From the NCBI RefSeq assembly GCF_002434505.1, contig NZ_DJKE01000005.1:330969-394968 (forward strand): DNA of 64,000 bases. Reading direction: 5' to 3'. The notes below the pieces were generated by a model. That model had not been told where the DNA came from and did not search any database. It saw only the letters and a list, made by a program, of their open reading frames with translations. Every line of letters begins with the position of its first letter. Within the stretch, counting starts at the first letter, position 1. The position numbers were made by a program, and so were the translations under genes. Shown one piece after another: positions 8,391-17,649 of this stretch. Source of the DNA: Brevundimonas sp. UBA6550. GTDB taxonomy: Bacteria; Pseudomonadota; Alphaproteobacteria; Caulobacterales; Caulobacteraceae.

Positions 8391-10058
8391 TCAGCGGCGC
8401 TCTGACGCCGTGGTCGCGCGCACCGGCCCGAACTCCGATCCCGGCTTCCACTGCGGCCAATCGCGGCTGTCGGCCAGGGCGCGGCCGACGTCGTAGAAGA
8501 CCTGCAGGTCCTCGATCATGCCGCGATAATCCCAGTCCGGCGACCATTCGTCCGCCGCCTGGTGATAACGTTTGGCCCCATATTCCACCCGCGCCGCCTC
8601 GCGCTCGGCGATCGGCGCGTCGCGGAAGTCGCCGCGACTGCCGGCATAGGCCATCGGCACGCCGCGCTTGGCCAAGGGGAAGTGGTCCGAGCGGTAATAG
8701 GTGCCGGCCGCGTTTTCATGATCGGGAACCAGCGTCCGCCCCTGCGGCTGGATCGCCGCCGCCAGCCGTTCGTCGAAGTCCGACTGGCCGTATCCGGTGA
8801 CGCCCAGGCCCGTGACGCGGCCATAGACGTTCATCGAATCCATGTTGAACCCGCCCACCGTCTTGGCCAGCGGATAGACCGGGTTCACTGCATAATATTC
8901 CGAACCCAGCAGACCGCTTTCCTCGCCGGTGAAGCTGATCATGACGACGGAGCGTTCGGTGCGCGGCGCACGGCCGAACATGCGCGCCAGCTCCAGCAGC
9001 CCCGCCGTGCCCGAGGCGTTGTCCACCGCTCCGTTAAAGATGTGGTCGCCGGTAGCGTCCGGCTCGCCCATGCCGATGTGATCCCAGTGGGCGGTATAGA
9101 GGACCGTCTCGTCCGGGTGGGTCGCGCCCGGCAGGCGGGCGATGACATTGCGGCTGGTCACCTGATTGGTCGCCACATCGAACTCGGTCGAGAAGGCGGC
9201 CCCGGTCAGGGCGACGGGCTGGAAGTCGCGGCTGCGCGCCTGGACCTTCAGCGCCTCGAAATCCAGGCCGGCGCGGCGGAACAGATCGACCGCCACGTCG
9301 CGCTGGATCCAGCCCTCCATCGGCACGCGCTCGGCGGCCGCATTCTGGCGCAGGATGTCGAACTGCGGCACGCCCCAGGAGTTGGCCACCGTCTGCCAGC
9401 CATAGGAGGCCGGCGCCGTCTCATGGACGATCAGCACGCCCGCCGCCCCCTGGCGCGCGGCCTCTTCGTATTTGTAGGTCCAGCGGCCGTAATAGGTCAT
9501 GGCCTTGCCGCCGAAGGTGTTCAGCGCCGGCTCCTCGAAATCGGCGTCATTGACCAGAACGACCAAAATCTTGCCGCGCAGGTCCTGGCCCTTGAAGTCG
9601 TCCCAGGTCCGCTCCGGCGCCTTGATGCCGTAACCGACGAAGACCAGCGGCGCGTCCTTCAGGCTGACGTGCTGGGCCGGACGGCGGGTGGAGATGGCCA
9701 CCTCGCGCCCCTGCGTCATCGGCAGGGTCCAGTCGCCCAGCTTCAGCGAGGCATGGACGTTGGACTGGACGAAGCGGTTCAGGATCACGTCCTGCGTCCA
9801 CTGGCCGCTCGGTCCGCCCGGCTGGAAGCCGGCGGCGGCGTAGCCTTCGCTCAGATAGCGGATGACCTTCTCTTCCGCCGGGGTGGCGATGCCGCGTCCC
9901 TCGAAACTGTCGTCCGACAGGGTCTTGATGTCCTGCGAGATGCGCGCCGCGTCGAAGGCGGGAACGGCATGGACCGCAGCAGGATCGGGCGCGGTCGCAC
10001 AGGCCGACAGGGCGGCGCCCGCCAACAGCGCGGCGGCGAAGGAAGAGACAAAACGCAT
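8391..10058 (-). CDS. M28 family metallopeptidase lipoprotein (second of a tandem pair)
   Basis: A paralogue of the preceding gene, 555 residues, with lipobox LSAC (Cys near 20). It shows the same order of PA domain (FVGYGIKAPERTWDDF) and M28 motifs: AHWDHIGMG, VDNASGTAGLLELAR, GEESGLLGSEYYAVNPVYP, NMDSMN, YYRSDHFPLAKRGVP and RYHQAADEW. Known close relatives are periplasmic or outer-membrane aminopeptidases and dipeptidases. The two genes are 74 bases apart on the same strand and were probably produced by duplication. Substrate specificity cannot be read from the sequence. Confidence 0.92.
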   Translation of the reverse strand: MRFVSSFAAALLAGAALSACATAPDPAAVHAVPAFDAARISQDIKTLSDDSFEGRGIATPAEEKVIRYLSEGYAAAGFQPGGPSGQWTQDVILNRFVQSNVHASLKLGDWTLPMTQGREVAISTRRPAQHVSLKDAPLVFVGYGIKAPERTWDDFKGQDLRGKILVVLVNDADFEEPALNTFGGKAMTYYGRWTYKYEEAARQGAAGVLIVHETAPASYGWQTVANSWGVPQFDILRQNAAAERVPMEGWIQRDVAVDLFRRAGLDFEALKVQARSRDFQPVALTGAAFSTEFDVATNQVTSRNVIARLPGATHPDETVLYTAHWDHIGMGEPDATGDHIFNGAVDNASGTAGLLELARMFGRAPRTERSVVMISFTGEESGLLGSEYYAVNPVYPLAKTVGGFNMDSMNVYGRVTGLGVTGYGQSDFDERLAAAIQPQGRTLVPDHENAAGTYYRSDHFPLAKRGVPMAYAGSRGDFRDAPIAEREAARVEYGAKRYHQAADEWSPDWDYRGMIEDLQVFYDVGRALADSRDWPQWKPGSEFGPVRATTASERR

Positions 10059-10155
10059 GATCTGAAGGGCCCCACAGCCGGAAACGATGGCGGACCCTAG
10101 GCGGCCGAACCCATCGTGTCGATTCCGTGTCGCGGGCCAATCGTCGCAAACGAAA

Positions 10156-10183
10156 AGCCCGCCGAAGCGAACTTCGGCGGGCT
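10156..10183 (-). terminator. intrinsic terminator of the cytochrome bc1 operon
   Basis: A perfect 12-base stem (AGCCCGCCGAAG / CTTCGGCGGGCT) with a CGAA loop lies 25 bases past the cytochrome c1 stop. On the minus strand it is followed by TTTTCGTTT, a good U tract. Confidence 0.9.
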
Positions 10184-10208
10184 CAAGGATTTCAGACTGG
10201 CGGCCGCC

Positions 10209-11084
10209 TTAGTGGGCGACGCCCTTCCAGATGCGGCGGTAGGCGGCGTAGGTGACGCCCGCGAAGATCAGCAGATAGATCAACACGCCGAAGCCGGCCT
10301 GTTTGCGCTCCACCATCTTGGGTTCCGAGGTCCAGGCGATGAAGGCGGCGACGTCCTTGGCGTACTGGTCCACCGTCTGGGGCGAACCGTCGTCATAGGT
10401 GACCTGGCCGTTCTGCAGCGGCGGCGGCATGGCGATGAAGCCGCCGGGCGGCACATGGCCCTTGGTCTCGTCCCAGAACGGCGTCAGGTCGCCGGCCATA
10501 TAGGGGTTGTAGTGCTGACCGTCGCGGATGGTCAGGCCCGCCGGCGGGTTCCGATATCCCGACAGCAGCGAATAGATGTAGTTGGCGCCGTCGTGACGGG
10601 CCTTGGCCATCACCGACAGGTCGGGCGGGGCCGCCCCGCCGTTGCCCGCCGCCGCCGCCGTGGCGTTCGGATAGGGGGCGCGGAACTTGTCGGCCGGGGT
10701 GGCGTCGCGCTGGATCGCTTCGCCGGTCTCGCTGTCGATGTCGCCGACCTGCACTTCCTTGGCCAGCGCCTTCACGACCGGGTTGTCGTTCGGGTTCGGG
10801 TATTTCGGATTCCAGAACGGCCCATGGCGGTCGCCCAGGTTCCGATAGTGCATCAGGTTCATGCTGTGACAGGCGGCGCAGACCTCGTGATAGACCTTGT
10901 AGCCGCGTTGCAGCTGGCCCTGGTCATAGGTCCCAAACGGCCCTTCGAAGCTGAACCCGCCCGAGCGCGGATGGGCGGCCCCGCCTGCGGCCAGGGCGGG
11001 CGCAGCGCCCGCCATCAGGCCCAGGGCGACGGCGGCCGAGGCGATGATCGTCTTGAACGACATGGTCTTGGTTCCGATCGTCAT
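10209..11084 (-). CDS. petC: cytochrome c1 of the bc1 complex
   Basis: The c-type heme subunit that passes electrons from the Rieske protein to soluble or membrane cytochrome c. The 291-residue precursor starts at 11084, five bases after the cytochrome b stop, behind a GGGGTGAGGGG stretch; a second Met seven codons in is possible. A cleaved signal ends near ALAA. The heme-binding CAACH lies near residue 72, and a C-terminal anchor helix reads FGVLIYLLIFAGVTYAAY, followed by RRIWK. The long frame covering several genes here is an artefact of GC-rich sequence. It is the third gene of petA-petB-petC. Confidence 0.95.
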   Translation of the reverse strand: MTIGTKTMSFKTIIASAAVALGLMAGAAPALAAGGAAHPRSGGFSFEGPFGTYDQGQLQRGYKVYHEVCAACHSMNLMHYRNLGDRHGPFWNPKYPNPNDNPVVKALAKEVQVGDIDSETGEAIQRDATPADKFRAPYPNATAAAAGNGGAAPPDLSVMAKARHDGANYIYSLLSGYRNPPAGLTIRDGQHYNPYMAGDLTPFWDETKGHVPPGGFIAMPPPLQNGQVTYDDGSPQTVDQYAKDVAAFIAWTSEPKMVERKQAGFGVLIYLLIFAGVTYAAYRRIWKGVAH

Positions 11085-11089
11085 GCCCC

Positions 11090-12394
11090 TCACCCCTTGT
11101 GCTCGACGGCGCCCGCGCCGGTCAGCACCGGCTCGGAAATGGTCGCCGGGATCGGCAGCGGCTGCTCCTTCAGGCCGACCAAGGGCATGATCACCAGGAA
11201 GAAGACGAAGTAGTAGAGGGTGAACAGGCGCGTCAGCCACAGATAGCTGTTCAGGTCGCCGTCGAAGAGGGTGAAGGTCTTGAACGACCCGATCACATGG
11301 GCGTCCGGCAGTTGCCCGCCGCACCAGCCCAGACCCACGCCCACCACCAGGAAGATGATGAAGAAGGTCCGCATCGTCGGGCGATAGCGCATGGAGCGCA
11401 CCTTGGACGTATCCAGCCAGGGCAGGACGAACAGCACCCCGATGGCGCTGAACATCGCCACCACGCCGCCGAACTTGTCCGGGATGGCGCGCAGGATCGC
11501 GTAGAAGGGCAGCATGTACCACTCGGGCACGATGTGCGCCGGCGTCTGCAGCGGGTTGGCCGGGATGTAGTTGTCGGCGTGGCCCAGGGCGTTCGGCTGA
11601 TAGAAGACGAAGATCGCGAACAGGATCAGGAACAGGATGATGGCGAACCCGTCCTTGACCGTGAAATACGGATGGAAGGGCAGCGTGTCCTTGGCCTGAC
11701 GATCCTTGGGGATCAGGATGCCGACCGGATTGTTCTGACCCGCCGCGTGCAGCGCCCAAAGGTGCAGGACGACGCAGCCCAGGATGGCGAACGGCAGCAG
11801 ATAGTGCAGCGAGAAGAAGCGGTTCAGCGTCGCATTGTCGATGGCCGGGCCGCCGCGCAGCCAGATCAGGATCGGCTCGCCCACGCCGGGGATGGCCCCG
11901 ATCAGATTGGTGATGACCTCCGCGCCCCAGAACGACATCTGGCCCCACGGCAGGACGTAGCCCAGGAAGGCGGTGGCGATCATCAGGAAGAAGATCACGC
12001 AGCCGATGATCCAGATCATCTCGCGCGGCGCCTTGTAGGAGCCGTAGTACAGGCCCCGCAGCATGTGCAGATAGACCGCGATGAAGAACATCGACGCCCC
12101 GTTGGCGTGGACGTAGCGGATCAGCCAGCCGCCGTTGACGTCGCGCATGATGCGCTCGACCGAGGCGAAGGCCATGTCGACGTTGGGCGTATAGTGCATG
12201 GCCAGGACGATGCCGGTGACGATCTGGGTCACCAGGCACAGGGCCAGGATGCCGCCGAAGGTCCACCAGTAGTTCAGGTTCCGCGGCGTCGGCAGGGACA
12301 TATAGTCCGCGCCGAAGCGAATGATGGGCAGACGGCTGTCCAGCCATTTCTCGACGCCCGTCTTCGGGACGTAGGTGCTCTCGTGGTCGCTCAT
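11090..12394 (-). CDS. petB: cytochrome b of the bc1 complex
   Basis: The integral membrane subunit carrying both b hemes and the quinol oxidation and quinone reduction sites. The 434-residue protein has the expected eight-helix pattern, with heme-ligand segments around [25 protein letters not shown] sequence near residue 95 and HYLLPF...HLWALH near 200. The Qo-site PEWY motif ([15 protein letters not shown]) lies near residue 290. It starts 15 bases after the Rieske stop and ends just before petC, so the three genes form one operon. Confidence 0.97.
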   Translation of the reverse strand: MSDHESTYVPKTGVEKWLDSRLPIIRFGADYMSLPTPRNLNYWWTFGGILALCLVTQIVTGIVLAMHYTPNVDMAFASVERIMRDVNGGWLIRYVHANGASMFFIAVYLHMLRGLYYGSYKAPREMIWIIGCVIFFLMIATAFLGYVLPWGQMSFWGAEVITNLIGAIPGVGEPILIWLRGGPAIDNATLNRFFSLHYLLPFAILGCVVLHLWALHAAGQNNPVGILIPKDRQAKDTLPFHPYFTVKDGFAIILFLILFAIFVFYQPNALGHADNYIPANPLQTPAHIVPEWYMLPFYAILRAIPDKFGGVVAMFSAIGVLFVLPWLDTSKVRSMRYRPTMRTFFIIFLVVGVGLGWCGGQLPDAHVIGSFKTFTLFDGDLNSYLWLTRLFTLYYFVFFLVIMPLVGLKEQPLPIPATISEPVLTGAGAVEHKG

Positions 12395-12409
12395 GATCCC
12401 CCCTTGTCC

Positions 12410-12967
12410 TCAGCCGATCTTGACGCGGGTGTCGGACAGATAGTCGTAGTCCGGCACCACCAGGTTCAGGGGCGCGGGCCCCTTTCTGATGCGGCCGGAG
12501 GCGTCGTAGTGCGAGCCGTGGCAGGGGCAGAACCAGCCGCCGTAATCGCCCGCGCCGAATGTCGGCACGCAGCCCAGGTGGGTGCACGAACCGATGACGA
12601 CCAGATATTTCTCGTGCCCCGGCTTGGTGCGCTCGGCGTCGGTCTGGGGCTGTTTCAGGTCGGGCGCATGATCGTCGGCGATGACGCGCTGCAGTTCGGC
12701 CGGGGTGCGATAGCGCACGAACACCGGCTTGCCCTGCCATTTGATGACGACCTGCTGGCCTTCCTGCACCTTGGTCAGGTCGAACTCGATCGAGGCCAGG
12801 GCCAGGGTGTCTGCGGCCGGGTTCATCTGGTTGATCAGGGGCCAGGCGATCATCGCGCCCGCGCCGACCGCCGCTGCGCCCGCCGCGATATAGATGAAGT
12901 CGCGACGATTGGGATCGCCGCTCTCGGGATTGCCAGAGTCTTGGGTATGCACGACCGATTCGGTCAA
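12410..12967 (-). CDS. petA: Rieske iron-sulfur subunit of the bc1 complex (TTG start)
   Basis: Carries the [2Fe-2S] cluster that moves between cytochrome b and cytochrome c1. Cluster ligands are in CTHLGC and CPCHGSHYD, near residues 130-155. The N-terminus has a Tat-like NRRDF followed by one membrane helix ([19 protein letters not shown]). I chose the TTG at 12967 because GGGAGGTGG lies seven bases upstream and the product (185 residues) matches the family length. Upstream in-frame ATG codons would add a basic, non-homologous extension. First gene of the operon. Confidence 0.92.
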   Translation of the reverse strand: MTESVVHTQDSGNPESGDPNRRDFIYIAAGAAAVGAGAMIAWPLINQMNPAADTLALASIEFDLTKVQEGQQVVIKWQGKPVFVRYRTPAELQRVIADDHAPDLKQPQTDAERTKPGHEKYLVVIGSCTHLGCVPTFGAGDYGGWFCPCHGSHYDASGRIRKGPAPLNLVVPDYDYLSDTRVKIG

Positions 12968-13160
12968 GTTTCCACCTCCCGATCGCCGCAGGAGAAGCCC
13001 TAGGGCCTCCCCAGCCGCGGCGCCAAACCAACATACGACGCGGGATTTCCCCACGGTCCTTGACCTGCGCCCCTCTGACGCAAGTTGCTGACGTTTCTTG
13101 CGAAACGCTCGCAAATAGACCGCGACAAACCCCCTCGCCGCGCGTATCAACGGGCTTAGA

Positions 13161-13610
13161 ATGCGTCTCGCCCTTTTTCAACCGGACATTCCTCAGAACG
13201 TCGGCGCCTGCATCCGGCTTTCGGCCTGTTTCGGCGTCGATCTGCATGTGATCGAGCCGACGGGCTTCCGTTTCGACGACCGCGCGATGAAGCGCGCCGC
13301 CCTGGATTACGGCCCCCTGTCGCACATGACCCGCCACGCGGACTGGGCCGCCTTTCAGGCCGACCGCCCGGCTGGACGGCTGGTTCTGCTGACCACCAAA
13401 GGCGCCACGCCCCTGCCCGACTTCGCCTTCCGGCCCGACGACATCCTGCTGTTCGGCAAGGAGAGCGCGGGCGCCCCCGACCATGTCCATGCCGCCGCCG
13501 ACGCCCGCGTCGTCGTGCCGCTGCGAGCGGGCGCCCGCTCGCTCAACCTGTCGGTCACCGCCGGCATCGCCCTGTGGGAAGGCCTGCGCCAGACCGGACA
13601 GGTTGGCTGA
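13161..13610 (+). CDS. trmL: tRNA (cytidine(34)-2'-O)-methyltransferase
   Basis: Methylates the wobble ribose of tRNA-Leu isoacceptors. The 149-residue protein is a minimal SPOUT methyltransferase. It opens [20 protein letters not shown], and its trefoil-knot cofactor loops are [11 protein letters not shown] near residue 96 and [18 protein letters not shown] near 125. It is divergent from the bc1 operon and 28 bases upstream of hemF, so the two may be cotranscribed. Confidence 0.95.
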   Translation: MRLALFQPDIPQNVGACIRLSACFGVDLHVIEPTGFRFDDRAMKRAALDYGPLSHMTRHADWAAFQADRPAGRLVLLTTKGATPLPDFAFRPDDILLFGKESAGAPDHVHAAADARVVVPLRAGARSLNLSVTAGIALWEGLRQTGQVG

Positions 13611-13638
13611 ACGCTGCGCGCGGTCTAGGACCGAACCC

Positions 13639-14520
13639 ATGAGCGACGCTTCATTCTCCGATCCGCTCGATCTGAAGACGGTCGAGACCCGCGCCTGGTT
13701 CGAACATCTGCGCGACCGTATCCACGCGGCGTTCGAGGCGCTGGAGGACGCCGCCCCCGCCGATCTGTTTCCCGGCGCCCCCGGCCGTTTCGTCCGCACC
13801 CCCTGGGAAAGGCCCGAGGGCGGCGGCGGCGTGATGGGCATGATGCACGGGCGGCTGTTCGAAAAGGTCGGGGTCCATGTCTCTACCGTCCACGGCAGCT
13901 TTCCCGCCGACTACGCGAAGTCCGTGCCCGGCGCCGACGTCGATCCGCGCTTCTTCGCCACCGGGATCAGCCTGATCTGCCATCCGGTCAGCCCGCGCGT
14001 GCCGGCGGTCCACATGAACACCCGCTTCATCGCCACGACCAGACACTGGTTCGGCGGCGGCGGCGACCTGACGCCGGTGCTGATGGCGGATCGGCGTCAG
14101 GATCACCCCGACACCCTGGCCTTCCACGCCGCCATGAAGGCCGCCTGCGACGCCCACGCCCCGGACTGGCACGCCCGCTACAAGGCCTGGTGCGACGAAT
14201 ATTTCTTCCTGCCGCATCGTCAGGAGCCGCGTGGCACCGGCGGCGTCTTCTACGATCATCACGACAGCGGCGACTATGACCGCGACTTCGCCTTCACCCG
14301 CGACATCGGCCTGGCCTTTCTGGACGTCTATCCCCGCATCGTCGCCGCCCGCATGGCCGAGCCCTGGACGGCGGAGGAGCGCGAGGAACAGCTGATCCGG
14401 CGCGGCCGCTACGTCGAGTTCAACCTGCTCTACGACCGGGGCACTATGTTCGGCCTGAAGACCGGCGGAAACGTGGACTCCATCCTGTCGTCCATGCCGC
14501 CCGTGGTGAAATGGCCGTGA
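13639..14520 (+). CDS. hemF: oxygen-dependent coproporphyrinogen III oxidase
   Basis: Converts coproporphyrinogen III to protoporphyrinogen IX using oxygen, a late step of heme synthesis. From the ATG at 13639 the protein has 293 residues. Family signatures include [36 protein letters not shown] and the C-terminal [24 protein letters not shown] longer in-frame extension overlaps trmL and was rejected. The window also holds the oxygen-independent enzyme hemN (42588-43976), so the strain has both routes. Confidence 0.97.
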   Translation: MSDASFSDPLDLKTVETRAWFEHLRDRIHAAFEALEDAAPADLFPGAPGRFVRTPWERPEGGGGVMGMMHGRLFEKVGVHVSTVHGSFPADYAKSVPGADVDPRFFATGISLICHPVSPRVPAVHMNTRFIATTRHWFGGGGDLTPVLMADRRQDHPDTLAFHAAMKAACDAHAPDWHARYKAWCDEYFFLPHRQEPRGTGGVFYDHHDSGDYDRDFAFTRDIGLAFLDVYPRIVAARMAEPWTAEEREEQLIRRGRYVEFNLLYDRGTMFGLKTGGNVDSILSSMPPVVKWP

Positions 14521-14536
14521 TCACTCTTCGTTGAAT

Positions 14537-14664
14537 CCGCTCATCCCCGCGAAAGCGGGGACCCAGTGTTTTCGTTCGCACGATGTCTGGGATAACGATT
14601 TCGACCCCACCCCAAACATTGGTCGCCCAAAGAACTGGGTCCCCGCTTGCGCGGGGATGAGCGG
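14537..14664. repeat. type B palindromic repeat with GNRA-looped arms
   Basis: The outer ends CCGCTCATCC / GGATGAGCGG enclose two arm hairpins, CCCCGC-GAAA-GCGGGG at left and CCCCGC-TTGC-GCGGGG at right, plus a central ACCCAGT / ACTGGGT pairing. The layout is the same as the type A repeats, with unrelated sequence. It fills the space between the convergent hemF and LysR genes and probably also ends transcription. Confidence 0.88.
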
Positions 14665-14675
14665 GCTGGATGCGG

Positions 14676-15551
14676 TCACCCCATCGTCGCCATGAACACG
14701 TCGCCCGCCCGGCTGCGATAGCGTTCCTTGTGCCGCAACAGGCGGAACGGGCGTTCGGGCAGGGTGAAGGGCGCCGTCGCCAGCCGACCGGCGGCCACCG
14801 CCGCATAGGCCACGCTTTCGGACAGGGCCGTGGCGCCCGCCCCCGCCTCGGCCGCCGCCAGCACCGCCTCGTTGGACGGCAGGGTCATGGTCACCGACAG
14901 ATCGGCGGGATCGACGCCCGCGTCCCGCACCGCCGCCTCCAGCGTCGAGCGGGTGCCGGACCCGACTTCGCGCAACACCCACGGCTGGCCCGTCAGGTCC
15001 CGCGCCTCCAGCCGTCGCAGCCTGGCCCACGGATGGTCCGGCGTGACCAGCACCGCCAGCCGGTCCGACCCCACCTGGGTCTGGGACAGGGCCGGTTCGT
15101 CCACCGCCCCCTCGACCAGGCCGATCTCTGCCGCGCCGCTCAGCACCGCCTGCGTCGCCTCGCGCGTATTGCCGATCTCCACCGCCAGTTCGACGCCGGG
15201 ATAGGCCGCATGGAAATCCACCAGTCGGCGTGGCAGCCAGTAGCTGGCGATGGTCTGGCTGGCGAACACGGCCAGCCGCCCGCGCCGCAGCGCGCTCATG
15301 TCCGCCAGCGCGGCTTCCGCCGCCTGGGCCCGCGCCAGCACGGCCCTGGCCTCGGGCAGGAAGGCGCGACCCGTTTCGTTCAGCACGATGCCCCGCCCCA
15401 CCCGGTCGAACAGGCGCACGTCGTGTTCGGCCTCCAGCGCCGCGATGGCGTTCGACACGGCCGATTGCGTCAGGTTCAGCGCCCGCGCCGCCCCCGTCAC
15501 ATGGTCTCGCTCCGCCACGGCGACGAAGATGCGAAGACGTTCCAGGGTCAC
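14676..15551 (-). CDS. LysR-family transcriptional regulator beside yeiH
   Basis: A 291-residue LysR regulator starting at a GTG. The N-terminal winged helix-turn-helix reads LTQSAVSNAIAALEAEHDVRLFDR, followed by a linker helix and a two-lobed effector domain (residues about 90-290), with the ligand-loop segment VGSGTRSTLEAAVRDAG. It is divergent from a YeiH-type transporter with 78 bases between, the standard arrangement in which the LysR protein controls the transporter. Related pairs have been linked to sulfur compounds, but the effector here is unknown. Confidence 0.9.
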   Translation of the reverse strand: MTLERLRIFVAVAERDHVTGAARALNLTQSAVSNAIAALEAEHDVRLFDRVGRGIVLNETGRAFLPEARAVLARAQAAEAALADMSALRRGRLAVFASQTIASYWLPRRLVDFHAAYPGVELAVEIGNTREATQAVLSGAAEIGLVEGAVDEPALSQTQVGSDRLAVLVTPDHPWARLRRLEARDLTGQPWVLREVGSGTRSTLEAAVRDAGVDPADLSVTMTLPSNEAVLAAAEAGAGATALSESVAYAAVAAGRLATAPFTLPERPFRLLRHKERYRSRAGDVFMATMG

Positions 15552-15629
15552 GATTGATCTCCAAATCGGATTGAAACGACCATAACTATCCGTTGGACCG
15601 GCGTCGAGCCGGGGTGCATCTCAGCGTCC

Positions 15630-16688
15630 ATGAAGTCCGCCGCCCTTGCCGCCCCCATTGCCGCGCCGCGCCTGGCGACCGTGAAGGCGTTCGGCGGCGC
15701 GATCCGTCCCGGCGTCATGCTGTGCCTGCTGGTGACGCTGGCCGCCATCGGCCTGACCAGCATCGAGCGCGACCTGATCGGCCATGTCTGGCTGGAGCCG
15801 CTGATCCTGGCCATCCTGCTGGGCGCCGCCGTCCGCACCGCCTGGACCCCGGACGCGCGGTTCAAGGCCGGCATCGACTTCTCGGCCAAGACCCTGCTTG
15901 AGATCGCGGTGGTCCTGCTGGGCGCCTCGGTCAGCGCCGCGACCCTGTCGGCCCTGGGCGTGGCCTTTGTGGCCGGCATCTTCGCCCTGGTGGCCCTGGC
16001 CATCGTCGCAGGCTTCGGCGTGGGGCGCGCCCTGGGCCTCAACCCCCGCATGGCCCTTCTGGTGGCCTGCGGCAACGCCATCTGCGGCAACTCCGCCATC
16101 GCCGCCGTGGCCCCCGTGATCGATGCGGATGGCGAGGAGGTCGCCGCCTCCATCGCCTTCACCGCCGTTCTGGGCGTGATCGTGGTCCTGGCCCTGCCGT
16201 TGCTGGGCGGCCTGATCCATCTGAACGGCCTGCAATACGGCGCCCTGGCCGGCCTGACCGTCTATGCGGTGCCCCAGGTTCTGGCCGCCGCCGCCCCCTT
16301 CGGCGCCGTCGCGACCCAGACCGGCACGGTGGTCAAGCTGGTGCGGGTGCTGATGCTGGGGCCGGTGATCTTGGCCCTGTCGCTGATCTTCCGCGACCGC
16401 GCGCCCGGCGCCGCAAAGCCCGGCCTGACCCGCCTGCTGCCCTGGTTCATCGTCGGCTTCCTGGTCATGATCGCCCTGCGTTCGCTGGGCATGATCCCGC
16501 AGCCCGCCCTCGCGCCGATGGCCGCCGCGTCCAGCCTGCTGACCGTCGTCGCCATGGCCGCCCTGGGCCTGCAGACCGACATCCGCGCCGTGGCCCGCGC
16601 CGGGGGCCGGGTCGTCGCCGCCGTCATCCTGTCTCTGGGCGCCCTGGTCCTTCTGGCCCTCGTGCTGATCCGGCTTCTGGGGCTCTAG
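15630..16688 (+). CDS. YeiH/YeiM-type putative sulfate exporter family membrane protein
   Basis: A 352-residue inner-membrane protein with about ten hydrophobic helices. The conserved region MALLVACGNAICGNSAIAAV (near residue 143) and YGALAGLTVYAVPQVLAAA mark the YeiH family (putative sulfate exporter, formerly UPF0324). The actual substrate is not proved for most members. It is divergent from its LysR regulator and its stop overlaps the convergent amidotransferase stop by four bases (CTAG). Confidence 0.9.
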   Translation: MKSAALAAPIAAPRLATVKAFGGAIRPGVMLCLLVTLAAIGLTSIERDLIGHVWLEPLILAILLGAAVRTAWTPDARFKAGIDFSAKTLLEIAVVLLGASVSAATLSALGVAFVAGIFALVALAIVAGFGVGRALGLNPRMALLVACGNAICGNSAIAAVAPVIDADGEEVAASIAFTAVLGVIVVLALPLLGGLIHLNGLQYGALAGLTVYAVPQVLAAAAPFGAVATQTGTVVKLVRVLMLGPVILALSLIFRDRAPGAAKPGLTRLLPWFIVGFLVMIALRSLGMIPQPALAPMAAASSLLTVVAMAALGLQTDIRAVARAGGRVVAAVILSLGALVLLALVLIRLLGL

Positions 16689-17416
16689 ATTCCGCTGCCC
16701 TGATCCTCGACCGGCGGCGGGGTCAGCAGCAGGAAGGCGCGGATCCAGGCGGTCAGCACCGCCCGGTCGTTGGGCCGTTTCAGACTGTCGATCGCCTGGT
16801 CCGCCACATCATGCGGGATGCGCGCGCCCCGCCGCCCCTCGATCAGGGCCGCCGCATAGTCCGGCTGAAACTCCGGGTGGCACTGAAACGAAATGGCGTC
16901 CTCGCCCCAGGCCAGACCGGCGTAGGGCGTAAACCCGCTGGAGGCGATCACCCGCGCATCGTCCGAGATCGCGACCACCTGGTCCTGATGCGACACCGGA
17001 ATGGCGATGGTCCGCGCGCGCGGGTGCATCCACGGCTCGTTCGCCCGCACGTCGTAACGATGCAGCCCGACGCCCCAGCCCTTGTCCGACTTCTCCACCA
17101 CGCCGCCGAACGCATGGGCCAGCGCCTGATGGCCGAAGCAGATGCCGACCAGCCGCGTGCGCCCCCGCGCCGCCCTCAGCCAATCGACCAGCCTGGGTAT
17201 CCACGGCAAATTGTCATAGACCCCCGCCGCCGAGCCGGTGACGATGGCCCCCTGAAACGCGGCGGGATCGTCGGGCAGATGGCCCGCCTGCACATTGAAC
17301 CGCGTCGTCGGCACGCCCTCGCCCAACAGCGCCCGGAACCGCGCCGGATAGTCGTCGAAGTCGTCCTTCAGATGCTCGGGCGGATGGCCGGTTTCCAGAA
17401 TGGCGATGCGGGTCAT
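16685..17416 (-). CDS. class I glutamine amidotransferase-like protein
   Basis: A 243-residue GATase1-fold protein. The nucleophile elbow GICFGHQALAHAFGG (Cys near residue 99) and the downstream CHPEFQPD (His/Glu) form the expected triad, and VSHQDQVVAI lies between. Stand-alone members like this act in gamma-glutamyl amide hydrolysis or transfer, or are uncharacterised; there is no synthetase domain, so it is not GMP synthase. The start at 17416 gives MTRIAILETG, the usual opening; longer frames add only basic residues. It ends tail to tail with yeiH. Confidence 0.87.
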   Translation of the reverse strand: MTRIAILETGHPPEHLKDDFDDYPARFRALLGEGVPTTRFNVQAGHLPDDPAAFQGAIVTGSAAGVYDNLPWIPRLVDWLRAARGRTRLVGICFGHQALAHAFGGVVEKSDKGWGVGLHRYDVRANEPWMHPRARTIAIPVSHQDQVVAISDDARVIASSGFTPYAGLAWGEDAISFQCHPEFQPDYAAALIEGRRGARIPHDVADQAIDSLKRPNDRAVLTAWIRAFLLLTPPPVEDQGSGI

Positions 17417-17562
17417 GGGCCGAACCCTAACCGATTGCGTCCCTGGCGCCAGCCGAAACACCGCCCAGCCATACCAATCGACCCGCGCAATCCCTTGCCG
17501 CACAAGGGTTTGCGGCGTTCATCACCCAATCGACCTATCGCACCCCCGACCTGGGTTATGAT

Positions 17563-17574
17563 GACCGATCGGTC
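17563..17574. promoter_or_regulatory. TetR-operator-like palindrome with adjacent -10-like box
   Basis: GACCGATCGGTC is a perfect 12-base palindrome of the kind bound by TetR-family repressors, and TATGAT (17557-17562) directly precedes it. No good -35 box and no downstream plus-strand gene are visible, so this may be a relic promoter. The surrounding 233-base gap (17417-17649) contains no other gene. Confidence 0.35.
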
Positions 17575-17620
17575 TTTGACATCGTCGTCCGCGCCCAAAA
17601 CTTGGACTCACTTGGACTCG

Positions 17621-17645
17621 TTGGACTGCTTTTTTCGCAGTCCAA
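17621..17645 (-). terminator. hairpin just past rlmJ
   Basis: A perfect nine-base stem TTGGACTGC / GCAGTCCAA with a seven-base loop lies four bases past the rlmJ stop. On the minus strand the loop is A-rich and no U tract follows, so it may stabilise the 3' end rather than terminate. Two extra copies of TTGGACT (17602 and 17612) precede it on the plus strand. Confidence 0.5.
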
Positions 17646-17649
17646 GATT

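Noticed and set aside
10209..13841. A single 1210-codon open frame spanning cytochrome c1 and neighbouring genes on the minus strand
   Set aside because: Only its last 291 codons are a real gene (cytochrome c1); the rest is an out-of-frame shadow of cytochrome b, Rieske and trmL.
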